Source: Candidatus Avimonas merdigallinarum (GTDB taxonomy: Bacteria; Bacillota; Clostridia; Oscillospirales; Acutalibacteraceae). Taken from it: DNA of 64,000 bases. Shown here piece after piece: positions 8,653 through 17,920 of the stretch. The first letter of the stretch is position 1, and each line of letters opens with the position of its first letter. The stretch lies in contig CAJFGS010000009.1 of the NCBI GenBank assembly GCA_904377855.1, positions 1-64,000 of the forward strand, written 5' to 3'. The position numbers and the translations under genes were made by a program. The notes below the pieces were generated by a model that had not been told where the DNA came from, did no database searches, and saw only the letters and a list, made by a program, of their open reading frames with translations.

Positions 8653-9129
8653 TTACACCCCTCGGATGTCACATATCAACGAATCCGTGAATTCTGATAG
8701 AAAACGATTTTTAAACATGTCAAACCCATCGATGAAGTGGTTGGTAGCCAATACAACCTGTATTCCCGCAGAGTCAAGCCCTCTAATAAAAGCGAATAAT
8801 CGGTTCTGTCCATTCTGGTCCCCTCGGAGTTCATCTAGGGAATCGATTAAAACGACCTCATAGTCATATCGGCTATATGCTTCTGCTGTTTCCGCTCTCG
8901 CGTTTTCTGCTAAGTCTTTTGCGAGGAAATATCCGACGGTTTTTCCACTTCCGCTTTTGATCGCTAAGAGAAGATGCGTTTTTCCACATTTTGATGGCCC
9001 ATATATGAGCAGGGGATGGCACCTGCAGCGGCCCTGCGCGATAGATTTGCACATAGTATAAGCAAGCTCGTTGGAGGAATCGGGAACAAAATTGCCAAAG
9101 GTTTTGTCTTTGTAATTGCAGCAAGGCAT
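8653..9129 (-). CDS. DnaA-like AAA+ ATPase domain, standalone
   Basis: A 158-residue protein resembling the ATPase domain of DnaA. It begins TFGNFVPDSSNELAY, has Walker A GPSKCGKT (44-51), Walker B VVLIDSLDEL (92-101), sensor I VVLATN (125-130) and an RF...LICDI segment like DnaA box VII. It stops there: the lid subdomain and the DNA-binding domain IV are absent, so it cannot be a full initiator. It may be a Hda- or DnaC-like regulator or loader of a mobile element. GAGAGGAGG precedes the ATG. The 5' end lies directly on the break in the neighbouring ABC exporter. Confidence 0.7.
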   Translation of the reverse strand: MPCCNYKDKTFGNFVPDSSNELAYTMCKSIAQGRCRCHPLLIYGPSKCGKTHLLLAIKSGSGKTVGYFLAKDLAENARAETAEAYSRYDYEVVLIDSLDELRGDQNGQNRLFAFIRGLDSAGIQVVLATNHFIDGFDMFKNRFLSEFTDSLICDIRGV

Positions 9130-9869
9130 CTTACGTTCCTCCTCTCCTGGTATTCGCTGCTTTTTCTGTCACTATATCGGCTAATATTTAGAATACTCGG
9201 AAGAAGTCTCTTCTTTTCATATTCCTCCGCATTCATTCCTCTAATCAGTTCGAGGTTGGAGATTGACTGACAAATTTGTCCATCCAATGCGTTCTTCTGA
9301 CCAACAATGCTTTCACGAATGCCGTTTTGTGACCGTATTTGGAATGCAGAAATAATGATTGTTAGCACAAGATAAAAAGACATGATTCCAACCATAATTT
9401 TCGGCGCATTAAGAAATACCTGAATGAGAGTGCAAACGGCTGTCAATATAGTGGAAAATACATCATTACATATGATTTTTATAAGCTGGCCAAATCCTGC
9501 TACTCCCTGATTCAATTGAGCTGTCTTTTCTCCACTTAAGCCTCCCGAATAATAAGAAACAGGCATTTTTAAGAGTTTTTCTACACTATTTGTACGGATT
9601 TCAGATTCATGAGGGGCAACGATATTTTCTAGTGCAATTCTACGAACGATAGTAATACATTCGGCAGAAAGATAAAATAACCCAAAAACAACTACAGACA
9701 GCGTGCCTTTAGCAATAGTGTCAATAGAGCCATTAGAAATTCTTGTATATATTTCTCCTAGTTTTACCGGCCAAATAGATGCAAGCAAAGACCCCACGAA
9801 AGCAAGCATCATTACCACAATGCACTTTAACTTCGTTTTTTTGCTAATAATAGAGAGGTATTTTTTCAT
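9130..9869 (-). pseudogene. truncated ABC exporter, transmembrane part only
   Basis: From the ATG at 9869 (AAGGGG upstream) about 245 residues match the N-terminal half of an ABC-exporter membrane domain: several hydrophobic spans and a coupling region LELIRGMNAEEYEKKRLLP. The similarity stops around 9140. The frame runs on out of register through the DnaA-like gene to a stop at 8964. The last membrane helices and the whole ATPase domain are missing, so it cannot work as an exporter. The break marks an insertion, deletion or element edge. Confidence 0.7.
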
Positions 9870-10029
9870 CGATATTTTCCCCTTTAAGAATTATGCTTTA
9901 AACGAAACCACCTTATTTAGTTATTTCATCTTATTCCGAATCGATAATCTATGGCTCCCCGCGAGCATAGCAGATGTAAAATCTACCATGCTTTCGGCCA
10001 AACGCCACTTGGCACTCATCAGGCGGGAT

Positions 10030-10275
10030 TTAGCTGTGCCTGTCATCTGGTGCTTTTCCGTATTCATCCGGTCCATTGTAATAATAGTGATCATAGTGAC
10101 CGCTGTCGTCTCCACGTCCCCAAACATCAATACGGGAATCGCTTTCTCGATAAAGGCCAGATGTACTTGTCTCCCAAATACCGCAGCCGGCATTTAGAAT
10201 ATCAGTTTCAAGCGTCCCGTCATTGTACCTTGACGATTCATAGGTTCCATCAAACCTTCCATCCCATTTGCTCAT
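10030..10275 (-). CDS. small acidic, aromatic-rich hypothetical protein
   Basis: An 81-residue protein with a strong AAGGAGG site 8 bases before the ATG. It is rich in Asp, Gly and Tyr (DDSGHYDHYYYNGPDEYG near the C-terminus) and has one cysteine in NAGCGIWETS. No family is recognised and there is no signal peptide. It lies about 160 bases upstream of the broken ABC exporter on the same strand. A link to that exporter, for instance as an exported peptide, is only a guess. Confidence 0.55.
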   Translation of the reverse strand: MSKWDGRFDGTYESSRYNDGTLETDILNAGCGIWETSTSGLYRESDSRIDVWGRGDDSGHYDHYYYNGPDEYGKAPDDRHS

Positions 10276-10741
10276 GATATTGACCTCCTTGAATTTAGTA
10301 TATGTGGGTTTCCCACGACAACAATTGTTGCTGTTTCGGTCGGTGACCAACCGACTCTCGTCAGGTGGGTGAATAGGATCCCCCCCGGGTGCACTTAAAA
10401 CATAGCACAACAGCTATCTAAAGAACATACGTTTTTGTTCTATTCATCATCTCCTATCACAAACGCTTCGCTTGATGCCCCTCTTTTTCTTTTCCTTCAT
10501 CCATGTTCAAATAATTTATTTTTACTTGCAAGAACAGCATAAAAGAAACGCTATCTAAAAAAGTGTCAGCGATATGCAAGATAAGCATCTGGATTTGAGC
10601 GGCAGGGTACGCAGAATAGGACGATACGACTGCCAGCACATAAAGGCGAAGAAAAAGGGCCTGCTGTCCACAATCACGGACAGCAGGCCCTTTGGTTGTT
10701 TTTATTATATTTAGTTTCACGTCTTGGGGTGAAATTTTCGT
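10276..10741. other. intergenic region between kinase operon and 81-residue gene
   Basis: The right end holds the terminator of the kinase operon (10654-10693). The rest should contain the promoter of the 81-residue gene, but no consensus promoter was identified with confidence. There is an unusual C/G homopolymer near 10380 and an imperfect inverted repeat at about 10335-10360. An 87-codon minus frame at 10457-10720 runs through the terminator and is not accepted as a gene. Confidence 0.45.
10654..10693 (-). terminator. intrinsic terminator of the NTPase-kinase operon
   Basis: A perfect 16-base inverted repeat (left arm 10654-10669, loop of 8, right arm 10678-10693). On the minus strand the stem ends in TTTTTC. 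It lies about 50 bases after the kinase stop codon. A T-rich stretch also follows on the plus side, so it may work in both directions. Confidence 0.85.
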
Positions 10742-12070
10742 TCAGTAGGCATCGTCTGCTTCCACAACCGTTGGGAACCATTCCTGAACAAAAAGATGGT
10801 CGTTAGCCACGGGATCACCCTCAAATTCCACGTTGGCATTTCTTAAAATCTTTTCAAACTGTTTCCGGCTTTGCGCTGCCACCACTTCCGGATGGATTCC
10901 CTTTTGCTCAAGGATCTCCAGGATGACGTCAATGTCTGCAGCAAAGGTCTCACAATCGGTATATCTGTTTTGAAGCAGCTCCTTTTCATCGGCAGAGAAA
11001 TACAGAGCCCTTGCCAGCATATCGCTGATCCTATCCACCAAATAAGGGTAATCGGCTTGCAGCCTTGTTGATACCTGCGCCCGAATCAATTTGGCTTTTT
11101 TATTTGGAGCGTATTCTTCCTGTATTTTCTCCCAAACCAGCGTGCTGGGATGTAAATTAGCAAGGATGTTTATGGCATCTTCTCCTTTTTCTTCCCTTAT
11201 TTCTTCCTGTATCTCTTCCCAAAGCTCTGGATTAAAGGCGTCCCGCATGATCAGCCGATAGGCGATAGCGCCAACGGAATACAAATCCGTATGCACTCCT
11301 ATCAGCGCACGGTACTTTTGTGCGGCCGCTTCATTTATTACCGTTTCTGTGTATGCTTTTAATAATTGAATTTCTTTTGCCGCATAGCCCTCGCTGATAG
11401 AAAACCTGGCTGATGCAGAAATATGATCAATGCTTTGGGCGCCGGCGCTATCCAAAATAATAGCAAAGGTCTCCTCAGGTGATAGCTGATCGGGGAAGAA
11501 CAGGTTATCGTCCTTTAAATCCAGGTGCAGCATTCGCTTCGGCTCGCTGTGCATCTCCCGCAGCGAGTATAATATCTTCTTTGTATAAAGCAACGCCTGC
11601 TTTAAGGAGATGTCATCCGCCTCACGGATCTCTCCCAAAGTTCGTCCGGACACGGTGGCAATCGTCATATACCTGGCAATGGAGCCGTGAAACTCCGGGT
11701 CTTCCAGCGCCTCATCGGTTATATCGCGGCATTCAAAGTGAAAAATGGAGTTGGTATCGCCTGAGGAACAGAGGATATCCGCATTATGGCATTCCTCCGC
11801 AAATTTCGCCACGGTCTCGCTTAATTCATCCTTGAAGGCATCGGATTCCTCTTCCACAACAATGCGGTATCCGTCTCTGAAGAGTGGCACTGTGGTGTAA
11901 AGCGGATAGGTTTCTTTTACAACGACCGTTCGATTGTGATCGTCTTTAGCTATGTAGGTTAAGGAAGTTCCACCGCAATCACTGAGAAGCCGTTCGATTG
12001 TCAGCCTTGCCGTCAACTTGGTCTTTGGCGGTAATGGGATGCGATGATTTTCAACCTTTTCTTGAGCCAA
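10742..12070 (-). CDS. atypical Ser/Thr protein kinase
   Basis: A 442-residue protein with a eukaryotic-type kinase fold. A glycine loop SDCGGTSLTY (30-39) is followed by the ATP-binding lysine in VVVKE (K52). The catalytic loop is HLDLKDDN (182-189), with Asp184 and Asn189 kept. The metal-binding segment is D207-S-A-G rather than DFG, and an APE-like site follows (YAAKEIQ). The C-terminal 200 residues are helical and unrecognised. It is the last gene of a five-gene operon. It starts at a TTG with GGAGGTGA upstream and overlaps the previous gene by 20 bases, indicating coupled translation. It is probably active and may be the output or switch of the NTPase sensors, which is inference. Confidence 0.8.
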   Translation of the reverse strand: MAQEKVENHRIPLPPKTKLTARLTIERLLSDCGGTSLTYIAKDDHNRTVVVKETYPLYTTVPLFRDGYRIVVEEESDAFKDELSETVAKFAEECHNADILCSSGDTNSIFHFECRDITDEALEDPEFHGSIARYMTIATVSGRTLGEIREADDISLKQALLYTKKILYSLREMHSEPKRMLHLDLKDDNLFFPDQLSPEETFAIILDSAGAQSIDHISASARFSISEGYAAKEIQLLKAYTETVINEAAAQKYRALIGVHTDLYSVGAIAYRLIMRDAFNPELWEEIQEEIREEKGEDAINILANLHPSTLVWEKIQEEYAPNKKAKLIRAQVSTRLQADYPYLVDRISDMLARALYFSADEKELLQNRYTDCETFAADIDVILEILEQKGIHPEVVAAQSRKQFEKILRNANVEFEGDPVANDHLFVQEWFPTVVEADDAY

Positions 12071-13589
12071 CTGGTTTCACCTCCCGAAGAATTCTCTTGC
12101 GCCGCTCTTTGGCCGATATGTCCGCCACTTCGAACGGAATCGGACTATACCCGTGTTCTTCGACAAAATCACCGATTTCGTCACTCAAAGCATCTAACGC
12201 TATTGGAGCTTCGGAGGGAGTTGAAAAGACCTTAATATACAATTTGTCAACTTCACTTTCCGCTTCACTTGCCACATTGTCCCCAAGGTTTACATACCCC
12301 ATGCGTTTGAGCATGTTATTCACACTTGTCAGATCTAAAACCGAATCTTTGCCAAACACAAGATTATACTCTTCCATAAACCTTTCTACGTTGAATAATG
12401 CTCCCCTTACAGAAGCCAGGTACATCAAAACGGCAGAGCGGGACATATCGTATTTGCCGTCCAGTACTCCCTTGATGAAATTCTTTCCGTCCTCGCTTTG
12501 GGTATCCTCTTCATCAAACCAGGTTTCCTTTTTGGAGATGAGCAGTTCAAACAGCAAATGATAGAGCTTACTGAAATTGATCGCATAACCGTAAAAATCC
12601 GATATTTGCATATTTTCAATGATACGTCTGTATTCCGCATGCTTGACGGCATCGGTTGCCTCTGCAAAGACCGACGTTTTATTTGTCAGCATACAGAGCT
12701 GCTCGCCCGTCGACAGCAATGGAAACCCATTGCCAGACGACGCGGCGCCCATTAGCACAAAATTATTCCGTACCGCACGCAATAATTCTTTAGACAGCTG
12801 TTTTTCGTCGGAGTAGTCATCTATTTCGATATCCCTCCTCAGGCCCGTGAGGAGGGACCAGCGGTAATCGTCCCACGATTTCTCCCAGATGCTTTCTAGC
12901 ATGGCTTTTGGAGCCGTTGAGCTGAATTGGAGGAGAAGTTCCTTCAGTTCGAGGACCTGATGACATATCAGATAGTACACATATTTGGCAAAGTAGAACC
13001 GGACGGACTGGGCCGAGTCTCTAAACGTGCGAGCGTACTCCTGAAAGATGCGGTTGAATTTTTCTCCCGCATCCGCCTGTGTCACGTCCAGCGTTTGCAT
13101 CCTGTTTGCAATTTCAAGGGTGATTTGGGTGATTTGCGCCGTGGCGGTATTCCCAGCGGAAGCACTTCCTCCCTTTGACGAATTTAAAACGAACTCCCGC
13201 AATGAACCGAAGGTCACCACGCTTTTTGTTTTACCGATTTGCTCTTTGCGTATAGCAAGATCCACAGAGACGGCGTCATCATATTTAAGCGCCTTCCACA
13301 ATACCATAAAAGCTTTTTGATCGTATTTTTGATACGCCCCATCGGTATCGTTGCACAAGAAGCAGTGCTCGAGGACAAATTCAATGGGGTTCCTGACATA
13401 CAGCTTCCTCAGTTTCTCGGAACGCAGCTTTTCAGATACCCACCTCAAGCCCTTTTGCTCCCGCAAGGCCTGAACCAGGATCGCGATTCTGCGCTCTTCC
13501 TCGGTTGGCTGGACGGTTTCGTCAGGATCTGGCGAAAAATCCGCAATCAAAAGGTCCTGGAACAAATTTGCATAATCATCAAAGGTCAT
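12051..13589 (-). CDS. hypothetical 512-residue operon protein
   Basis: I do not recognise this protein. It is soluble and largely alpha-helical, with long amphipathic stretches and a low-complexity SSKGGSASAGNTATAQ linker near residue 140 that divides an N-terminal from a larger C-terminal part. It has no visible P-loop, nuclease or protease motif and no membrane span. It sits between a STAND NTPase (27 bases upstream) and a kinase (20-base overlap). That placement suggests a subunit that couples the two, such as an adaptor, substrate or effector. It is the main unknown of the operon. Confidence 0.75.
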   Translation of the reverse strand: MTFDDYANLFQDLLIADFSPDPDETVQPTEEERRIAILVQALREQKGLRWVSEKLRSEKLRKLYVRNPIEFVLEHCFLCNDTDGAYQKYDQKAFMVLWKALKYDDAVSVDLAIRKEQIGKTKSVVTFGSLREFVLNSSKGGSASAGNTATAQITQITLEIANRMQTLDVTQADAGEKFNRIFQEYARTFRDSAQSVRFYFAKYVYYLICHQVLELKELLLQFSSTAPKAMLESIWEKSWDDYRWSLLTGLRRDIEIDDYSDEKQLSKELLRAVRNNFVLMGAASSGNGFPLLSTGEQLCMLTNKTSVFAEATDAVKHAEYRRIIENMQISDFYGYAINFSKLYHLLFELLISKKETWFDEEDTQSEDGKNFIKGVLDGKYDMSRSAVLMYLASVRGALFNVERFMEEYNLVFGKDSVLDLTSVNNMLKRMGYVNLGDNVASEAESEVDKLYIKVFSTPSEAPIALDALSDEIGDFVEEHGYSPIPFEVADISAKERRKRILREVKPVGSRKG

Positions 13590-13615
13590 GATGATATTCC
13601 TCCTCCATATATTTA

Positions 13616-16600
13616 TTACACTTCTGCTGCCCCATACTGCTTTAGTACCTCACGATCCATATCGGATATGCCCTCAACCCCCTTAAAACTTGATCCCGTC
13701 ACCTCATGGGTAAATGCGTAATATGTATCCAGGACCTTCCCAGTGAAGTTACGCCGCTCCATGCATGCCGCGCTTATAGACGCCAAATACTCTTTATCAG
13801 ACAAGACGTTCTCCATTACGGTTCCAGGCTTCACGTCCAAAGAAAACCATTTTTTTAATTCCATTTCCTCCACAATTTCAGATAACGCCCCGGATTCCGG
13901 CATTTCACATATTTTCCAGAAATCATACGTTATCGTTTGGTTGTAGTCACCCTCATTGCTCTCGTCAGAACAAACAGAATAAAATGCGTTGCTTGTGGAG
14001 TTCCAGAATAGGTGTTTCTCTTGAAATCGCACGAGAGCGAGCTTTCCCGTGGATATATCCAGCGCATACAAATGATCCGTTGTTGCCTTATCTTTGGGTA
14101 CGCAGTACAGCATCTGCTTATCTCGGTAAAAGGAAGCATTTTTAAAGTCCAGAGAGACATCCATCGTCAAGCGCAGGTTCCCATCCAATGTAAAAATCGA
14201 GATATTATCCGCAGTGAACGCCACAATTTCATCATCGATAAACAAAACATCTATATAAAAATCTCTGTTCGGAAGATAAAACCGTTCTTCCGCCCATGAG
14301 AACGCTTCGTTTGCTTCTGTCCACTGCTCCAGTCTCGGCCCTTTCAGCAGAGAAACAACATCGAAGTTTCTGCCATAATTGCTATCCTGCCACTCCTTTT
14401 GATAAGCATAAAGAACAATCCGATTACCAAACACCGTCAGTTTCTGTTTTTTCACAGAGGCTATCCAACTATTCTCCAGCTGAACCGGTTCAAAAATTCT
14501 ATCGCGGAATATTCTTCCAAATCTTGTAAGCTCTTGATAAGAAAAATCAGTTTTCGAGAACTTGTAAATAGCCCCACCCTGTCCGTCCATCTTTATTGCA
14601 AGAGTTTCCTCATGTGGCAGGTGTGTAAAATCCGAAAAAAACGGCCGATTCATCCTCATTTTCCCGGATTTACCAAAGAAAAAATACGCCTTGTTTGTCA
14701 GGTGATCTTCATCCAATCCCCAATAGGTTATTTCAAACATCAAATTCCCGTCCTGGACACCCTTAAAGGATAACTGGGGACATATGATACGTTTTATCCA
14801 CTTCGCTCCCTGCCCATACCCAACAATCCTTTTCTTTGTCAGTATAATCAGATAATTTTCAGAGCATAGAACATTCCAAATGTCGTCCTGACCAGACAGC
14901 AACCAAACCACAGTATTGGCTTCCGGCGAATACTGTATCACATCGGAATCTGTATATACAATGAGCAAGCCTCTGCAAAGAACAAACCCCTTTGTATTCG
15001 CCGGCACCTCCCAATCCAGTTTCCGGAAGTCGGAGTTGTCCGGATCCCATGTCCCCAAAAACCGTTCTTCATGGTTAGCACCTAAAACATACAGAATGTC
15101 CTTTTCTCCGTCGTACTGAATATTCACTATATTGATTGGTTCTTTACTTGCGGCAGAGTTCCACCCAAAAGGCAATCCGGCACGAGCGTTTATCATAGCG
15201 TATCGCAACAATGACGTTTTCATTTCGGCGTCTGTCCTGCTGTAAAAGGAGTCCTTCTCCACCGGCAATATGTATACGCTCTCAGGTTCCACCATTACTT
15301 GATAAAGAGATAATTTTTTTGATGGGAAAGGGAATGTCAGCAAAATTTCAGATTTATAAACGTAAAGTACATCCTGTACAATGCCAAAGAAATAATCTCT
15401 TGGAATAGAGATTTCCGTGCATTCTCCGGTGTCAATCGAGAAGGCCATCCCTTTATTGCCTTCAGCGCTGTATTTCAAAATAAAATGATTTCTATAAAAT
15501 ACGATGCCGTCAACAAGATGAATTTCTGCGATGTTTTCGGAATGCTGCACATGTGTTTCCGCATATGTTGTCACATCTACCAGACTGATCCCGCCGCTAT
15601 GTGTATACCAGAAGGTATGATCGTCATATTTTCCCCCATTTTGGTTGAGATAAAGACTGGCCGTCAGAAAATCTCTCCGCACCAACAAATTTCCCGTTGC
15701 CATATCCAGAATCATATAAAAGTTTTTGCTGAATATTACAAGCACATTTTGTTTTTCGAATACAATATAATTATGCGCTATCAGGCTGTCCAAGCAGCTT
15801 TCCGCTTCTGAAACAGACTGCATATAATTCATAACGGAAAAACTTGGAAGCGAAAACGTATCCGCGCCAAACTGCGAGCCTGCAAAATTTACATGGAGCA
15901 GCCTTGCAAATTTATCAAAGTTCGCCAGCCGCAGATCCCGATTGGACAAATCCACGTCCCGCAGAGTATTCCCGCACAATGCGTACATATCGACCAAATT
16001 TTTCTGCAGGAGCCCGCACTTCCGGCAAGCAACGTCCTGGGAAAGGATATGGTTCATTTTGTTTACAGCGTCCAGGAATTTTCCAGTCGAGCCAGCAAAA
16101 GACATCGCGAAGAATTCCAAAACAATGGAATTGATGTGTTCCGACAGGGCACGCGCCAAAAGGCTGCTGTTATATTGACAGATTTCATAACCGGAAGACA
16201 ATAGCTTGGAGGCAAAGTAGTCCCTGAACAGCTGGTGGCTGATTCGATAAAGTCCGTGTTTACTAGATATCACATAGCCCATCGGTACAAGGATTTTTTC
16301 CAGAATACTGTGCAGCTCAATCGGCATATCGTCAAGCAACCAAGAGACGACAGACTTGACAAACTCCTCGTCATATCTTGAAAAGACCATCTGCTTTTTA
16401 CAGGACGATGCAAAGCAGAGAGCAGGCAAAAATACCTCCGTTGCATATTTCGCACAGACGGCGTAGGTATCCAGTTGAAAGCGTACAGCGCTGTTGGCCT
16501 TTATTTGCTTTTGCAGCGTCCATTCCGCAAAAGCATCCATCAGCGTGGTCGGGTTTATCACTTCTCCCATAGGATATCCGCTTTCCGTCAATTGCCGGTA

Positions 16601-17176
16601 TTTAGACAGGTAAAATGGGAGCGCCATGGCGCGTTTCATTTCTCCGTCCAGCGCTGCTTGCCGAAAAACTTTGTCCACAATATCGGAATGCAAGCGGTTC
16701 AGCCTATATGTTTTCCAATTGCTGAAATATCGGTTAGGCGTTCTGCTTGAAAGAACGACACAGGCGTTTTGATATGAGGAAATGTGCTCGATTTCCGACA
16801 CCAAAGCATCCCCAGAAAAGTGTTCGTTTACGGCATCAAGAAGAAAGACATAGCGATATGAGGAATAGCTGCTGTCAAACAGCAGGCGCTCACTGTTGGA
16901 AATCCGTTCAGAAAAATCCTCAATATTTTCTAATCCGAGGTAATGAGCCACAGCATAACGCCGGACAGCAAAACGATCGGATTCACATTCTGCAAGAGGG
17001 ACATAGATAGGCACGAGTTTCCTTCCGTCGCTGGATGTCGGATCGGCCAGCAATCTCCGGTAAATCTCGATCAAGCCCACGGTTTTCCCCAATCCGCCCT
17101 CAGCCACCACCATCAGGTTCTGCTTCCCGCTTCGTAAAAGCCGGGTAACCTTTTCCGGAAAATCACTGCTACTCAT
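13616..17176 (-). CDS. NACHT/STAND NTPase with beta-propeller-like sensor
   Basis: An 1186-residue protein. The NTPase comes first: Walker A AEGGLGKT (25-32), Walker B FLLDAVNE (D114), sensor VVLSSRT (140-146), then LPFYLSKY and a helical region ending ISHQLFRDYFASKLL. Next is a short pentapeptide-like piece (DVDLSNRDLRLANFD). From about residue 450 to the end come repeated beta strands resembling WD40 or PQQ propeller blades. STAND proteins are signal switches that oligomerise on ligand binding. There is no effector domain before the P-loop. AAGGGGG precedes the ATG. The N-terminal core is paralogous to the NTPase at 17921-20281. Confidence 0.85.
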   Translation of the reverse strand: MSSSDFPEKVTRLLRSGKQNLMVVAEGGLGKTVGLIEIYRRLLADPTSSDGRKLVPIYVPLAECESDRFAVRRYAVAHYLGLENIEDFSERISNSERLLFDSSYSSYRYVFLLDAVNEHFSGDALVSEIEHISSYQNACVVLSSRTPNRYFSNWKTYRLNRLHSDIVDKVFRQAALDGEMKRAMALPFYLSKYRQLTESGYPMGEVINPTTLMDAFAEWTLQKQIKANSAVRFQLDTYAVCAKYATEVFLPALCFASSCKKQMVFSRYDEEFVKSVVSWLLDDMPIELHSILEKILVPMGYVISSKHGLYRISHQLFRDYFASKLLSSGYEICQYNSSLLARALSEHINSIVLEFFAMSFAGSTGKFLDAVNKMNHILSQDVACRKCGLLQKNLVDMYALCGNTLRDVDLSNRDLRLANFDKFARLLHVNFAGSQFGADTFSLPSFSVMNYMQSVSEAESCLDSLIAHNYIVFEKQNVLVIFSKNFYMILDMATGNLLVRRDFLTASLYLNQNGGKYDDHTFWYTHSGGISLVDVTTYAETHVQHSENIAEIHLVDGIVFYRNHFILKYSAEGNKGMAFSIDTGECTEISIPRDYFFGIVQDVLYVYKSEILLTFPFPSKKLSLYQVMVEPESVYILPVEKDSFYSRTDAEMKTSLLRYAMINARAGLPFGWNSAASKEPINIVNIQYDGEKDILYVLGANHEERFLGTWDPDNSDFRKLDWEVPANTKGFVLCRGLLIVYTDSDVIQYSPEANTVVWLLSGQDDIWNVLCSENYLIILTKKRIVGYGQGAKWIKRIICPQLSFKGVQDGNLMFEITYWGLDEDHLTNKAYFFFGKSGKMRMNRPFFSDFTHLPHEETLAIKMDGQGGAIYKFSKTDFSYQELTRFGRIFRDRIFEPVQLENSWIASVKKQKLTVFGNRIVLYAYQKEWQDSNYGRNFDVVSLLKGPRLEQWTEANEAFSWAEERFYLPNRDFYIDVLFIDDEIVAFTADNISIFTLDGNLRLTMDVSLDFKNASFYRDKQMLYCVPKDKATTDHLYALDISTGKLALVRFQEKHLFWNSTSNAFYSVCSDESNEGDYNQTITYDFWKICEMPESGALSEIVEEMELKKWFSLDVKPGTVMENVLSDKEYLASISAACMERRNFTGKVLDTYYAFTHEVTGSSFKGVEGISDMDREVLKQYGAAEV

Positions 17177-17311
17177 TACGGATTCCCCCTTGTTTGCCGC
17201 CTACGACCGTTGACCTGTCACACTGTGTTTTTTCAAGTGATTTCAATCGGCGCCAATAAATATCCCTTTTGTATTCAATAAAGAAATAGTACCAGATGCC
17301 TTATCTAAAAA

Positions 17312-17917
17312 TCAGGAGAGACTCAAATCTCCCTTTACCGCATACTTTCCGATTCGTTCCAGTTCCTGCATCACTCTTATTTTAGATGCCTCTTCTTTCC
17401 ACCAGCAGTCAGCTCCGATGTTTTTGCCCTGCTTATCAACCAGGCCGTAATAGTGTACTTTTTCCAGAGGGTAATGCAGAGAAGAAGCGGCCATCTGAGT
17501 TCTTCTCAACATAAAGGCTTTGCCGACAAAAAGGATCGTGTTAAACCTTTCAAACCCGCCGAGTTTTGCAATAATTTCCTTGCTGTACTCTAAATTTTCA
17601 CGGGCATTTGCGGCCCTGTCTTCCACCAAAAACATAGATGAAGGTAGCCCGCGTTTCAGCGCCTCTTCATACATCCTTTTGGCCTCGCTCTCTTTGCCTG
17701 CATTCAATCCCCCTGTGGCCCCCGAAAGGATAACACGGCTATCCATGCAAATAACTGTATGGCTCATTAGCAGTTCGATAGCATCAATTGTACCTTGAAT
17801 GAACTCGCTTCCAAAGGCGACAACCAAATCTGCCTTCGGTAAGGAAGTTATAGGTTCTTCAATAAAAAGAAATTCCGTAATGATTCTAATAGCATCTGAA
17901 GGATACCGTGTATTCAT
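17312..17917 (-). CDS. DUF218 (YdcF/SanA-like) protein
   Basis: A 201-residue protein with the DUF218 pattern: LVVAFGS near residue 31, ILSGATGGLNAGKESEAKRM around 63-82, then VEDRAANARENLEYSKEII and ILFVGKAFMLRRTQ. The family includes YdcF, reported to bind S-adenosylmethionine, and envelope proteins such as SanA and ElyC. This one has no membrane anchor and is likely cytoplasmic. It starts 3 bases after the upstream NTPase gene with GAGAGGAG as ribosome site. Its place inside the STAND-kinase operon suggests a role in small-molecule handling, which is untested. Confidence 0.8.
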   Translation of the reverse strand: MNTRYPSDAIRIITEFLFIEEPITSLPKADLVVAFGSEFIQGTIDAIELLMSHTVICMDSRVILSGATGGLNAGKESEAKRMYEEALKRGLPSSMFLVEDRAANARENLEYSKEIIAKLGGFERFNTILFVGKAFMLRRTQMAASSLHYPLEKVHYYGLVDKQGKNIGADCWWKEEASKIRVMQELERIGKYAVKGDLSLS

Positions 17918-17920
17918 ATG

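Noticed and set aside
10365-10400. Polylinker-like GGATCC/CCCGGG sequence
   Set aside because: It resembles cloning sites only over a few bases and is flanked by sequence continuous with the region; short restriction sites occur by chance.
10420-10445. LexA-like GAAC...GTTC inverted repeat
   Set aside because: The spacing is wider than in the Gram-positive LexA box and the half-sites are weak.
10457-10720. 87-codon minus-strand frame
   Set aside because: It starts inside or before the operon terminator hairpin and has no ribosome site.
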